Assembly (NCBI GenBank): GCA_002347485.1
Contig: DDXM01000052.1
Coordinates: 1 to 22,702, forward strand
Direction of reading: 5' to 3'
Length of the DNA stretch: 22,702 bases
Origin: Anaerolineaceae bacterium UBA2260
GTDB lineage: Bacteria > Chloroflexota > Anaerolineae > Anaerolineales > Anaerolineaceae
Shown: piece by piece, positions 7,157 to 14,309 of the stretch
Layout of the letters: each line of letters begins with the position of its first letter
Position numbering within the stretch: position 1 is the first letter of the stretch
Position numbers and translations under genes: made by a program
Notes under the pieces: generated by a model
Told to the model about the DNA's origin: nothing
Databases searched by the model: none
Seen by the model: the letters and a program-made list of their open reading frames with translations, nothing else

Positions 7157-7170
7157 AAGGTTATTAGTAA

Positions 7171-8838
7171 ATGAAAACACAAAGTAAGAATATGAATACG
7201 ACCAGGGAATCCTTAAAGATCATCCCGCTGGGTGGCCTGGGGGAGGTTGGCGCGAACATGATGGTGTACGAGTACGCCGATCAGATCCTCGTGGTAGATA
7301 CCGGGTTAATGTTCCCGGAAAATGACATGCTCGGGATCGATTACATCATCCCGGACATCACGTACCTGATCCAGCGCCGCGACAAGGTTAAGGGGATCGT
7401 CATCACGCATGGTCATGAGGATCATACTGGCGCCATCCGCCACGTGATTGAGGAGATCAACGCGCCCATCTACGCCACTCCACTGACCCGCGGTCTGATG
7501 GAAGTGAAACTGGCGCGCAACGGGTTGGCTTCAAAAGTAAAACTGGAAACCGTTAAAGCCGGAGACACGCGCAAGATCGGTCCTTTCACCGTGGATTTCT
7601 TCCATGTGTGTCACTCCATACCCGATGGTGTGGGATTGGGCATTGATACCCCCGCCGGGTTGGTGGTTCACACGGGCGATTACAAGTTCGATCACACCCC
7701 CGTCGACAACTGGCCTACTGATTATGCCAAGCTGGCTGAATTCCAGCGGCGCGGCGTTTTGGTGCTGCTCGCCGATTCGACCAACGCGGAGCGGAAGGGC
7801 TGGACCCCCTCCGAGCGGGTGGTGGACGACGCTTTTGACAAAGTCTTCCGCGAAGCCAAAGGGCGCATCATCGTCGCCAGCTTCGCGTCGCTCATCTCGC
7901 GCATGCAGCAGGTAGGCAACGCCGCGCTCCAGCACCAGCGCAAGCTGGCGTTTGCCGGCGTGAGCATGACCGACAATATGAAGATCTCGCGCAAGCTGGG
8001 TTACCTCAACCTGCCTGATGATCTCGTCGTCAGCCTGGACGAAGCCCTGCACATGAAAGACAGCGAAGTGGTCATCATGGTTACCGGTTCACAGGGTGAG
8101 CCGACCTCGATCCTGGGGCGGCTTTCCATGGGTTCGCACCGTTCCTTAGACGTGAAGGAAGGCGATACCATTGTACTTTCCTCGCACCCGATTCCGGGCA
8201 ACGAGGAAAACGTGTATCGCACCATTAATCGTCTCTTCGAGCGCGGGGCGAACGTGATCTACGAATCGATCGCGCCGGTGCATGTTTCTGGGCATGCCAG
8301 CCAGGAGGAAATGAAGCTGTTGATGCATCTCACACAGCCGCAGTTCTTCATTCCCATTCACGGCGAACTGCGCCAGCTCAAGCAGCATGCCCGCCTGGCG
8401 GAGGAGATCGGAATTCCGAAGGAGAACATCGCTGTCATCCTTAACGGTCAAAGCGTTGAATTTAATCATGGCAGGATGCGCCTGGCCGAAAAGGTCCCGG
8501 CTTCCTATGTATATGTGGATGGCTCGGGTGTAGGAGACGTGAACCCGGATGTGATGCGCGACCGCGAAGTCCTCTCTGAAGAAGGGCTCATGATCGTCAA
8601 TCTCGATATTGACAAGAACACCGGTCAACCGCGCCGCGACCCTGAGTTCATCACCCGCGGTTTCATCGCCAACCAGGAAGGCGGCGAACTGATGGCCAGC
8701 CTGCGCCGCAAGGTGGCGGATACCGTGTCGCATGCGAATGGTCACATGCAGCGGGACGTGGAACAGGCTGTGTCGAACTTCCTGTTCAGTGAAACGCGCC
8801 GCCGGCCGATGGTGCTGGTGAACATTCTCAAAAGCTGA
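7171..8838 (+). CDS. rnj: Ribonuclease J (beta-CASP metallo-beta-lactamase RNase)
   Basis: A 555-residue RNase J with endo- and 5'-3' exonuclease activity in RNA decay and processing. The N-terminal metallo-beta-lactamase half has PLGGLGEVGANM (19-30), the ITHGHEDHTGA metal site (H80, H82, D84, H85), the HSIPDGVGLGIDTPAG loop and VVHTGDYKFD. The beta-CASP insert follows, with ASFASLISRMQQV, then VMVTGSQGEPTSILGRLS, LSSHPIPGNE, and HVSGHASQEEMKLL plus FIPIHGE as the later metal and CASP motifs. The C-terminal domain runs to about residue 555, which is full length. ATG 7171 follows AAAGG at a slightly long spacing; an alternative ATG at 7192 has a poorer RBS. A strong terminator follows directly. 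Confidence 0.93.
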   Translation: MKTQSKNMNTTRESLKIIPLGGLGEVGANMMVYEYADQILVVDTGLMFPENDMLGIDYIIPDITYLIQRRDKVKGIVITHGHEDHTGAIRHVIEEINAPIYATPLTRGLMEVKLARNGLASKVKLETVKAGDTRKIGPFTVDFFHVCHSIPDGVGLGIDTPAGLVVHTGDYKFDHTPVDNWPTDYAKLAEFQRRGVLVLLADSTNAERKGWTPSERVVDDAFDKVFREAKGRIIVASFASLISRMQQVGNAALQHQRKLAFAGVSMTDNMKISRKLGYLNLPDDLVVSLDEALHMKDSEVVIMVTGSQGEPTSILGRLSMGSHRSLDVKEGDTIVLSSHPIPGNEENVYRTINRLFERGANVIYESIAPVHVSGHASQEEMKLLMHLTQPQFFIPIHGELRQLKQHARLAEEIGIPKENIAVILNGQSVEFNHGRMRLAEKVPASYVYVDGSGVGDVNPDVMRDREVLSEEGLMIVNLDIDKNTGQPRRDPEFITRGFIANQEGGELMASLRRKVADTVSHANGHMQRDVEQAVSNFLFSETRRRPMVLVNILKS

Positions 8839-8851
8839 TCACTGCTAATTC

Positions 8852-8878
8852 AAAATCCCCGCAATCGCGGGGATTTTT
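8852..8878. terminator. Strong bidirectional intrinsic terminator after rnj and pcm
   Basis: AAAATCCCCGC (8852-8862) pairs perfectly with GCGGGGATTTT (8867-8877) around an AATC loop, with T residues continuing on the plus strand and a T run on the minus strand. It lies 13 bp after rnj. The pcm TAA stop (8877-8879, minus) is formed from the edge of the same T-tract, so it serves both convergent genes. Confidence 0.9.
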
Positions 8879-9530
8879 AGTCTTCCCAGGTCTTCCAACC
8901 GTGCGCGCCGCGCAGCGGCACAAATGCCACCGGCATTAACTGCTCAGGCTGCCACACGCCGTTTTCCTGGCGCCAGAGTTCCAGCCATTGGGCGCCTCTG
9001 CCACCGACTGGCAGCACCAACCTGCCATCAGGGGTAAGTTGGTCCAGCAGTGGCGCGGGAAGTTTCGGTGCGCTGGCGGTGACCAGGATGGCATTGTATG
9101 GGGCGCAGGGTGGCCAGCCAAGCGAGCCGTCGCTCTGGTGGACAATAACGTTATCATAGCCGAGGTTGCGCAGGGTCTCCGCTGCGCGGGCGGCGAGCTG
9201 CGGGATCAGTTCGGTCGTGTGTACCTCGCGTGTTAACAACGAAAGCACCGCCGCCTGGTAGCCTGAGCCAGCGCCTACCTCAAGCACCTTTTCGTCACCA
9301 TTAAGGTCAAGCAGGCTGGTCATGTACGCCACGATAAACGGCTGCGAGATGGTCTGACCGCTGCCGATGGGCAGGGGGTAGTCACCGTAAGCGCTCTCGC
9401 GCAGTTCCTGGGGGATGAAAGCATGCCTGGGCACCGCGCGCATCGCCTGCAGCACAGCGGGGTCGGTGACGCCGCGCCGCAGGATCTGGTCGGTGACCAT
9501 CCTCTCCCGGCGGATCGCGTACTCATCCAT
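8877..9530 (-). CDS. pcm: Protein-L-isoaspartate O-methyltransferase
   Basis: A 217-residue SAM-dependent methyltransferase that repairs isoaspartyl residues in aged proteins. It shows the PCMT-specific segment PIGSGQTISQPFIVAYMT (54-71), motif I VLEVGAGSG (82-90) followed by YQAAVLS, and the later LTPDGRLVLPVGG, all typical of bacterial Pcm. The length is normal. The start overlaps the end of mutY by 8 bp, so it is translated from the same mRNA; there is no strong Shine-Dalgarno of its own, which fits translational coupling. It is the last gene of the MBL-unknown-mutY-pcm operon and ends in a bidirectional terminator. Confidence 0.95.
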   Translation of the reverse strand: MDEYAIRRERMVTDQILRRGVTDPAVLQAMRAVPRHAFIPQELRESAYGDYPLPIGSGQTISQPFIVAYMTSLLDLNGDEKVLEVGAGSGYQAAVLSLLTREVHTTELIPQLAARAAETLRNLGYDNVIVHQSDGSLGWPPCAPYNAILVTASAPKLPAPLLDQLTPDGRLVLPVGGRGAQWLELWRQENGVWQPEQLMPVAFVPLRGAHGWKTWED

Positions 9531-10599
9531 TGGTTTTGCCCGCTTTCAACAGGTCGCGCGAGATCATACGGTCGATCTTACCCATGGGGTAAGCCTCAAG
9601 GTCGTTCACATTCACCCAGCGGGTTTCGCTCGCCTGCAATAGCCGTATTTCACCAGCGGTGAGTAGCGTGTGATATGCATAAAGTGTCACTTTGAAATGC
9701 GTGTAGGCGTGATTATACTTCCCCAGCAAGTCACCTGCGATAATCGTGATGCCCAGTTCCTCCTGCAATTCCCGTTCAAGCGCCTGGGCGTGGGTCTCCC
9801 CTGCTTCCACCTTGCCACCGGGGAACTCCCACATACCGCCCAGCAGACCGCTCGCCGGGCGGCGGGAGATGAGTACTTTGCCGTCCTGGCGCAAGATCCC
9901 GGCGGTGACGGTGATGTGGGGCACGGCGGACTTTTCCTTCATCACGGGCAATTCTGCCTGGCGGCTTTCCCTGAAAGCCGCGCACAGCGTTGAAACCGGG
10001 CAATCACTGCACTTGGGGTTGCGCGGCAGGCAGATGAGCGCGCCCAGCTCCATCACCGCCTGGTTGAAATCTCCCGCCCTGCCTGCGGGCAGCAGGTTTT
10101 GAGCGATCTCCTGCAGTTCCTTTTCCGCGGCGGGGGTATTCACTGCACCATCATACGCCAGCAGACGTGCGAGTACGCGTTTCACGTTGCCATCCAGCAC
10201 GGCATGATCCAGCCCGAACGCGATGGAGGCGATGGCAGCCGCGGTGTAAGGACCTATACCGGATAAACCCATAAGCGCTTTATAATCGCGAGGCAACTGC
10301 CCGTCACGATCCTGTACCAGCCGGCGGGCTGTCTTGTGCATTGCGCGCGCGCGTGAGTAATAACCCAGACCTTCCCAGGCTTTCAATACGCTGTCTTCTT
10401 GCGCGGCGGCAAGGGTTTCTATGGTAGGGAAGCGCTCCATCCACCCCAGGAAGTAGGGGATGACTGTGTCGACGCGCGTCTGCTGCAGCATGATCTCGGA
10501 TACCCAGATGGCGTAAGGATCAGAATGCCCGCGCCAGGGGAGGCTGCGGGCATTTTGCTCGTACCATTCGAGAAGGAGAGTGGAAAAATCCTCTTTCAT
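9523..10599 (-). CDS. mutY: A/G-specific adenine glycosylase MutY with intact Nudix C-terminus
   Basis: A 358-residue base-excision repair enzyme that removes A mispaired with 8-oxoG. The N-terminal HhH-GPD domain has SEIMLQQTRV with catalytic Glu35, GLSGIGPYTA (111-120) as the helix-hairpin-helix, and LDGNVKRVLAR with catalytic Asp136. The 4Fe-4S ligands are Cys190, 197, 200 and 206 in C-x6-C-x2-C-x5-C. The C-terminal Nudix-like domain (about 226-350) carries WEFPGGK and a complete Nudix box at 262-284 (Gly262, Glu268, Arg276-Glu277, Glu280-Glu281, Gly283), plus the AYTHFKV 8-oxoG-recognition-like loop. The frame extends 32 codons upstream into the preceding gene, but the ATG at 10599, 8 nt after that gene's stop, gives the normal family N-terminus. 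It overlaps pcm by 8 bp. Confidence 0.95.
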   Translation of the reverse strand: MKEDFSTLLLEWYEQNARSLPWRGHSDPYAIWVSEIMLQQTRVDTVIPYFLGWMERFPTIETLAAAQEDSVLKAWEGLGYYSRARAMHKTARRLVQDRDGQLPRDYKALMGLSGIGPYTAAAIASIAFGLDHAVLDGNVKRVLARLLAYDGAVNTPAAEKELQEIAQNLLPAGRAGDFNQAVMELGALICLPRNPKCSDCPVSTLCAAFRESRQAELPVMKEKSAVPHITVTAGILRQDGKVLISRRPASGLLGGMWEFPGGKVEAGETHAQALERELQEELGITIIAGDLLGKYNHAYTHFKVTLYAYHTLLTAGEIRLLQASETRWVNVNDLEAYPMGKIDRMISRDLLKAGKTNG

Positions 10600-10607
10600 T
10601 GCAGGAT

Positions 10608-10922
10608 TCAGAGTTGAAAATTGGTTTTGGCGTAGACCACTTTCAGTGTGTAATTTTGAATAAAATCCTGGAGCCGGTTGGTGAGGGCTGCCCACTCCTC
10701 AGAGAGCATGAGCTCGCGGGCTTTGGTCGCGTTGGGCAGCACCAGGCTCAGATTGATCTGCGGTTTCACGCCGAAAACCGTCGCCCAGGCGTCGGATAAC
10801 TCGCAGCCAAGTCGCTGGATGCCGGGGATGTATTCACGGATGACGAACTCGAAATACTCCTGTTCGTGCTCCGGGGTAATATCCCAGGTGAGGATCAATT
10901 TAAGCGGCGCGTTTTCGTCCAT
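10608..10922 (-). CDS. Conserved-looking 104-aa protein of unknown function
   Basis: The product begins MDENAPLKLILTWDITPEHEQEYFEF. The frame is open 23 codons further upstream, but those codons lie inside the MBL gene. The ATG at 10922 lies 4 nt after the TAG of the MBL gene and gives a sensible N-terminus, with AGAGGAAC about 16 nt upstream as a weak RBS. The pattern of one strand (KLILTWDI), a long acidic helix (EHEQEYFEFVIREYIPGIQRLG), strands (INLSLVLP) and a final helix then strand (RLQDFIQNYTLKVVYA) resembles the small dimeric alpha-beta barrel fold, but I cannot name a family. It is sandwiched tightly between the MBL gene and mutY (8-nt gap), so it is co-transcribed with them. Confidence 0.75.
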   Translation of the reverse strand: MDENAPLKLILTWDITPEHEQEYFEFVIREYIPGIQRLGCELSDAWATVFGVKPQINLSLVLPNATKARELMLSEEWAALTNRLQDFIQNYTLKVVYAKTNFQL

Positions 10923-10926
10923 CAAT

Positions 10927-11592
10927 CTACTGGTTGTTCCTCTGATATTCCAGCACCACCACCCGGGTCTCATCGGGCAGCGAATTGGCATTGGGGATCT
11001 TCAATGATGGCACGCTTTCCAGGCTGCCCAACCCCATTTCCTTGAGGAAGCGGGAGAGCGGCTCGAGTTTGACCGAGGTATTGGTGGAATGTGCGGTGGC
11101 GTAGTGCATGGGAATGACAATATTGGGTTCCAGCAGGCTGATAACCTCGGTGGCTTCGATAGCTGTGAGGCTGCCCCCGGCTCCCACCGGCACAAGCGCT
11201 ACGTGCACCGGTCCGAGCGTTTCCACTTCGGTCTGAGTGGGCACGCGGTTGACATCACCCATGTGCAGGACATTGACCCCGTTATAGTCGATCAGGTACA
11301 TCGTGTTGCGCGGTTCGTCTTCCGTCTTCTTCGTGTGCCCATTGGTATGGATGCCGGTGATGAACACACCGCCGATCTCGTACTCCCCAGGTCCATCGAT
11401 CACGTGCGAGCTGCCTTTTACCGCGCTGGTGAAGTTATGCCCGGCTGTGTTGTGACTAATGGTGATGATGTCTGCCTTGAGTTTTAACGGCTCGTAACCG
11501 ACCTGCTTGCTGTCGTAAGGGTCAGTGACCACCGTTGCCATGCTGCGTTCTGTTAATCGAAAACAGGAATGTCCGTACCAGGTAATTTCCAT
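10927..11592 (-). CDS. MBL-fold protein (Lactamase_B_3 / UPF0173-like) with an altered metal motif
   Basis: A 221-residue protein that begins MEITWYGHSCFRL and has VVTDPY, GPGEYEIGGVFITGIHT, VLHMGDVN and IVIPMHY, the ordered motifs of the short MBL hydrolase group. The first metal motif, normally HxHxDH, reads ISHNTAGHN here: His47 and His52 are kept, but the second His and the Asp are Thr49 and Gly51. Other candidate ligands (His82, the Asp of MGDV and the His of PMHY) remain. Either the metal site is rebuilt or the protein is not a classical hydrolase. The start ATG has GGAGG upstream and a TATAAT box 17 nt before it. It is the first gene of an operon with the 104-aa unknown, mutY and pcm. 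Confidence 0.85.
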   Translation of the reverse strand: MEITWYGHSCFRLTERSMATVVTDPYDSKQVGYEPLKLKADIITISHNTAGHNFTSAVKGSSHVIDGPGEYEIGGVFITGIHTNGHTKKTEDEPRNTMYLIDYNGVNVLHMGDVNRVPTQTEVETLGPVHVALVPVGAGGSLTAIEATEVISLLEPNIVIPMHYATAHSTNTSVKLEPLSRFLKEMGLGSLESVPSLKIPNANSLPDETRVVVLEYQRNNQ

Positions 11593-11609
11593 GCAACCTC
11601 CGTGCTTCG

Positions 11610-11615
11610 ATTATA
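11610..11615 (-). promoter_or_regulatory. -10 box of the MBL-mutY-pcm operon
   Basis: Read on the minus strand this is TATAAT, 17 nt before the ATG at 11592. The predicted start leaves a leader of about 11 nt that still contains the GGAGG ribosome-binding site. No good -35 is visible at 17 bp. Confidence 0.5.
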
Positions 11616-11666
11616 CCGCAAAGGCATGCCAAGCCTGCGGATGCGACTGGTGGATGCGGAGTGGAA

Positions 11667-13373
11667 TTATGTTAGGCGGCGTTTTTCGAGCGCCAAGATG
11701 CGCCTGAGGATGGCGAGCGAGGCGGCGTAAGTGGAATCCATCCCCCGATAAGAGAGCGCCCCCGCGCCCAGGTTGCGCCCCTTGCCGAGCGGTGTGTCGG
11801 AGGCGTAATGCAGAATGCCGATGTCAAAACTGGCGCCCTGCAGGTTGACAATTTCGTTGACCGGGTGGCGTTTGGGACGGCTCATTTCGTAAATCGCTGA
11901 GAGGTATGGGCCGGCTTCCATTTCGATATCGGTGTATCCCTCGCGGTACATCACGTCCATCAGGTTGGCGTTCTGCAGGAAGGTGCCGGGTACGGTCAGC
12001 GCTTTCTGGTTATCCAGCACGGTGCCGAAAATGAGCCAAGGCATCACATCCGGCGCGGTGAAGCAGTTCTGGAAGAGGTAGGTATTTTGTGAATGTTCGT
12101 CCTGTACCACGCTGGGGATCATCACGTCACCAATAACCCCGTTTAGCGTGGCGGCTTTGCCCATGATGTAGACGCCGAGGATCTCCGGGATATGCTCCGC
12201 GATTTTTGAGAGCACGTTATACGCGCCCAGTCCTAACGGATAGTCGATGTTGACGATATACGCATTGGAGGATCTCAGGAAATCGACATCGTTTCCAGGC
12301 AGCAGGCGCGGGTCGAAGCGTTTTGGATCGAGGCACGAAAGCTCCACCACCTGGGCTTCAATATCAAAAGCGTGCGCGGCGGGCACGCGCGTGATGCCGT
12401 GCGCGGCTTCTTCGCGCGCCATTTCGACCAATGAAGTTGCGCCTTCAGGTGTCTGCTGGAATTTCTTGAGCGCGTAGTAAAAGAAGTTTTCATGCGAGGC
12501 GCATTGATCGCATTCCTGCAAGTCCTGCCACTCACGCAGCAGTTCATGATTGCCGCTGCTCTCGAGATACTTAAGCAGGCTGCCTTTTTTTTCCAGCGCA
12601 TAGCCAGTGAGTAAGTTGGGAATGCTGTGCGTGTTGCTGGAAATGAAGTACACCGGGCGGTCCATCACCTGCGGGACGTGGCGCTCGATGTTCTGCCACC
12701 ACATGCGGGTGGCGCGCCAGTACTCGCTCAGAGATCCGCTCAAGAGGCGGATGCCGAAATTGCAGCGCCGCGCGGCGATCTTTTTCAGGATGACAGCAAA
12801 AGTGCTTCCCCACACCGCGTGCAGGCGCAGCAGATCCTCACCACTGATGCCCAGGTGATCCCGTAGTTCCTGGAATGCCGGGCTGTCCGGATCGCCGATC
12901 GCATCCCAGGAGGGCGACTGCCAGTCGCGCAGCAGGTTGTGCATCTTGTTCCACTCGATCTGGAAAGCGGTCAGGTTGGGGACGATATCCTCGATGTCTG
13001 AGCGGCTGGCGATGTAAACCGCCAACGTGCTCTTTCCATCGTAGTAGGTGGTGCGGCGGCGGGCCCGTGCGGTCACCTGCTGCCAGGATTCCACATCCGG
13101 GTAACCCTGGCGGGCGAAAACCTGCCCGCTCTGCCCAAGCACGACCGAGCGCACCTCCGTAATGCATTCCGGCAGGCGCAGGCTGGTGTAGATGAAGGCG
13201 GAAGTGTCGGGCATGACCTTGCGCGCGTCAGGATGCAGCGAGGAGTTCATACCGGCGTGCACTTCCTCGAGGGTGCGGATCTGCACCTCGGTTGATGACC
13301 TCAACAGGGAGTAGATCGTCCGTAAATAAAGATCGATCTCATCGCTCGCGCTTTTGGGTACGGTTCTTTCCAT
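11667..13373 (-). CDS. DUF6909-like protein with nucleoside-phosphorylase-like C-terminus
   Basis: A 568-residue soluble protein without signal peptide or TM segments. The N-terminal two thirds, starting MERTVPKSASDEIDLYLRTIYSLL, are mostly helical and match no enzyme I know. From about residue 370 the pattern resembles the PNP/UDP phosphorylase fold: YIMGKAATLNGVIGDVMIPSVVQDEHSQNTY parallels the GxxGD(I/V)xIP strand region, DIEMEAGPYLSAIY (EMEA at 484-487) parallels the ribose-binding MEMEAA motif, and HYASD (about 523-527) parallels the catalytic SD. I recall the family as DUF6909, from memory only. A longer TTG-started frame would overlap the TACAAT -10 box; ATG 13373 has AAAGGA upstream and is preferred. 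It is a separate transcription unit with its own promoter. Confidence 0.7.
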   Translation of the reverse strand: MERTVPKSASDEIDLYLRTIYSLLRSSTEVQIRTLEEVHAGMNSSLHPDARKVMPDTSAFIYTSLRLPECITEVRSVVLGQSGQVFARQGYPDVESWQQVTARARRRTTYYDGKSTLAVYIASRSDIEDIVPNLTAFQIEWNKMHNLLRDWQSPSWDAIGDPDSPAFQELRDHLGISGEDLLRLHAVWGSTFAVILKKIAARRCNFGIRLLSGSLSEYWRATRMWWQNIERHVPQVMDRPVYFISSNTHSIPNLLTGYALEKKGSLLKYLESSGNHELLREWQDLQECDQCASHENFFYYALKKFQQTPEGATSLVEMAREEAAHGITRVPAAHAFDIEAQVVELSCLDPKRFDPRLLPGNDVDFLRSSNAYIVNIDYPLGLGAYNVLSKIAEHIPEILGVYIMGKAATLNGVIGDVMIPSVVQDEHSQNTYLFQNCFTAPDVMPWLIFGTVLDNQKALTVPGTFLQNANLMDVMYREGYTDIEMEAGPYLSAIYEMSRPKRHPVNEIVNLQGASFDIGILHYASDTPLGKGRNLGAGALSYRGMDSTYAASLAILRRILALEKRRLT

Positions 13374-13394
13374 AATCAAGGATTCCTTTGCAGA

Positions 13395-13403
13395 ATTGTA
13401 GCA
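13395..13403 (-). promoter_or_regulatory. Extended -10 box of the DUF6909-like gene
   Basis: Read on the minus strand this is TGCTACAAT, an extended -10. The predicted start is around 13388, just upstream of the AAAGGA ribosome-binding site and the ATG at 13373. It argues against the TTG start that lies within the box. Confidence 0.5.
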
Positions 13404-13487
13404 CAAGCTGGCACACGAATTGAGTGCGGATTCGCAGGAACAGACAGGGTGGTTTGAGAATGACTGGATCGCGTAGGAAGGTGAAGG

Positions 13488-14240
13488 TTAAACCTGCAGC
13501 CCCGATAGGGTGTCTGGCAGTTCTGCGAGCGATTCGATCACGGCATCTGGCGTGATGTCGCTGGAAAGTTGGTTTTCCGAGCGCTCAGCGCGGCGTTTAA
13601 TCCACACGGCGCGCAAGCCGGCGTTCTGCGCCCCCAGAATGTCCGCAGTGAGTGTATCGCCCACCATCACCGCGTTCGCGGAAGGCACTTCCAGCCTGGT
13701 CAACGCGCGGGAATAAATGCGCGTATCCGGCTTACGGATCTTTTCCACCGCGGAGATCAGGATCACATCGAAATACGGACGCAATTTGAACATGTCGATC
13801 AAGCGGTTGGCGTTATCCGCGTTGGCTGCGTTGGTGATTATCCCCAGTCGGAAACCGGCATCTTTCAGCACTTGCAACGTAGGCAATGCATCACTCTCGA
13901 GTTGCCAGTGATTCTCGGTCGCACGGTACATGTTTTCCAACGCGTTTTGCACCAGGCTATTAAGCGGATCGTAGATCTCGTAAGTGGTCAATACCTGCGC
14001 CAGGTACTGCTCGATTGGACGTTCGGTCATGTCTTCATCGCGCGAGCGGTAATACTCGTTGATGATCCGGTCGAACCGCATGGCGAAATCGTTGGCGTCG
14101 ACTTGGTAACCAGCGGTTCGCAACGACTGCGCCAGCACGAGATAGGCTTCTGCCATGACCCGTTTGTAATCACCCTCGAAATTGATCAGGGTGTAGCCAA
14201 GGTCGAAAAGAACTGCCTGGACAGGTCCTTTTACGGTCAC
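13488..14240 (-). CDS. HAD-superfamily hydrolase with a DxG motif I
   Basis: A 250-residue HAD-IA-type phosphatase-like protein. Motif I is AVLFDLGYTLI with the nucleophile Asp kept but the second Asp (DxD) replaced by Gly, as in the FDLGxT and FDLGNV subgroup, some of which are active phosphatases. Motif II is LGIITNAA, motif III Lys is in EKIRKPDTRIY, and motif IV is MVGDTLTADILGAQNAG. A helical cap lies between motifs I and II. The substrate is unknown; phosphoglycolate-type or sugar phosphates are typical. A TTG two codons further upstream (14246) is also in frame, but GGAGG(AG) is better spaced for the GTG at 14240. It is followed by a 114-bp gap that carries the promoter of the next gene. 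Confidence 0.85.
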   Translation of the reverse strand: MTVKGPVQAVLFDLGYTLINFEGDYKRVMAEAYLVLAQSLRTAGYQVDANDFAMRFDRIINEYYRSRDEDMTERPIEQYLAQVLTTYEIYDPLNSLVQNALENMYRATENHWQLESDALPTLQVLKDAGFRLGIITNAANADNANRLIDMFKLRPYFDVILISAVEKIRKPDTRIYSRALTRLEVPSANAVMVGDTLTADILGAQNAGLRAVWIKRRAERSENQLSSDITPDAVIESLAELPDTLSGLQV

Positions 14241-14309
14241 GATCAATTCTCCTCCCTGTGGAAACGATAGATTTCTACTGCCATCAATCTGATATAACCC
14301 GCTACCCCT

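Larger units (their letters stand above)
6808..7170. other. 363-bp dnaA-rnj intergenic region
   Basis: The region holds a candidate -10 box TATAAT (6908-6913), a terminator-like hairpin (7046-7083) and an 11-codon ORF with a good Shine-Dalgarno (7121-7156), all described separately. A single near-match to a DnaA box, TTATCCGCA (one mismatch), lies at 7091-7099. A short inverted repeat GAGTA...TACTC sits near 6982-7000. I see no tRNA, SRP-RNA or 6S-RNA signature. It could be a long regulatory leader for RNase J, or a small RNA followed by a separate rnj promoter. Confidence 0.6.

Noticed and set aside
13488..14240. Dead HAD enzyme because of DxG in motif I
   Set aside because: DxG is a known variant in active HAD subgroups and the other motifs are intact, so it is not treated as a pseudogene.
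13569..14270. 233-codon ORF antisense to the HAD gene
   Set aside because: The composition is that of a reverse-complement shadow; the opposite strand has clear HAD motifs.
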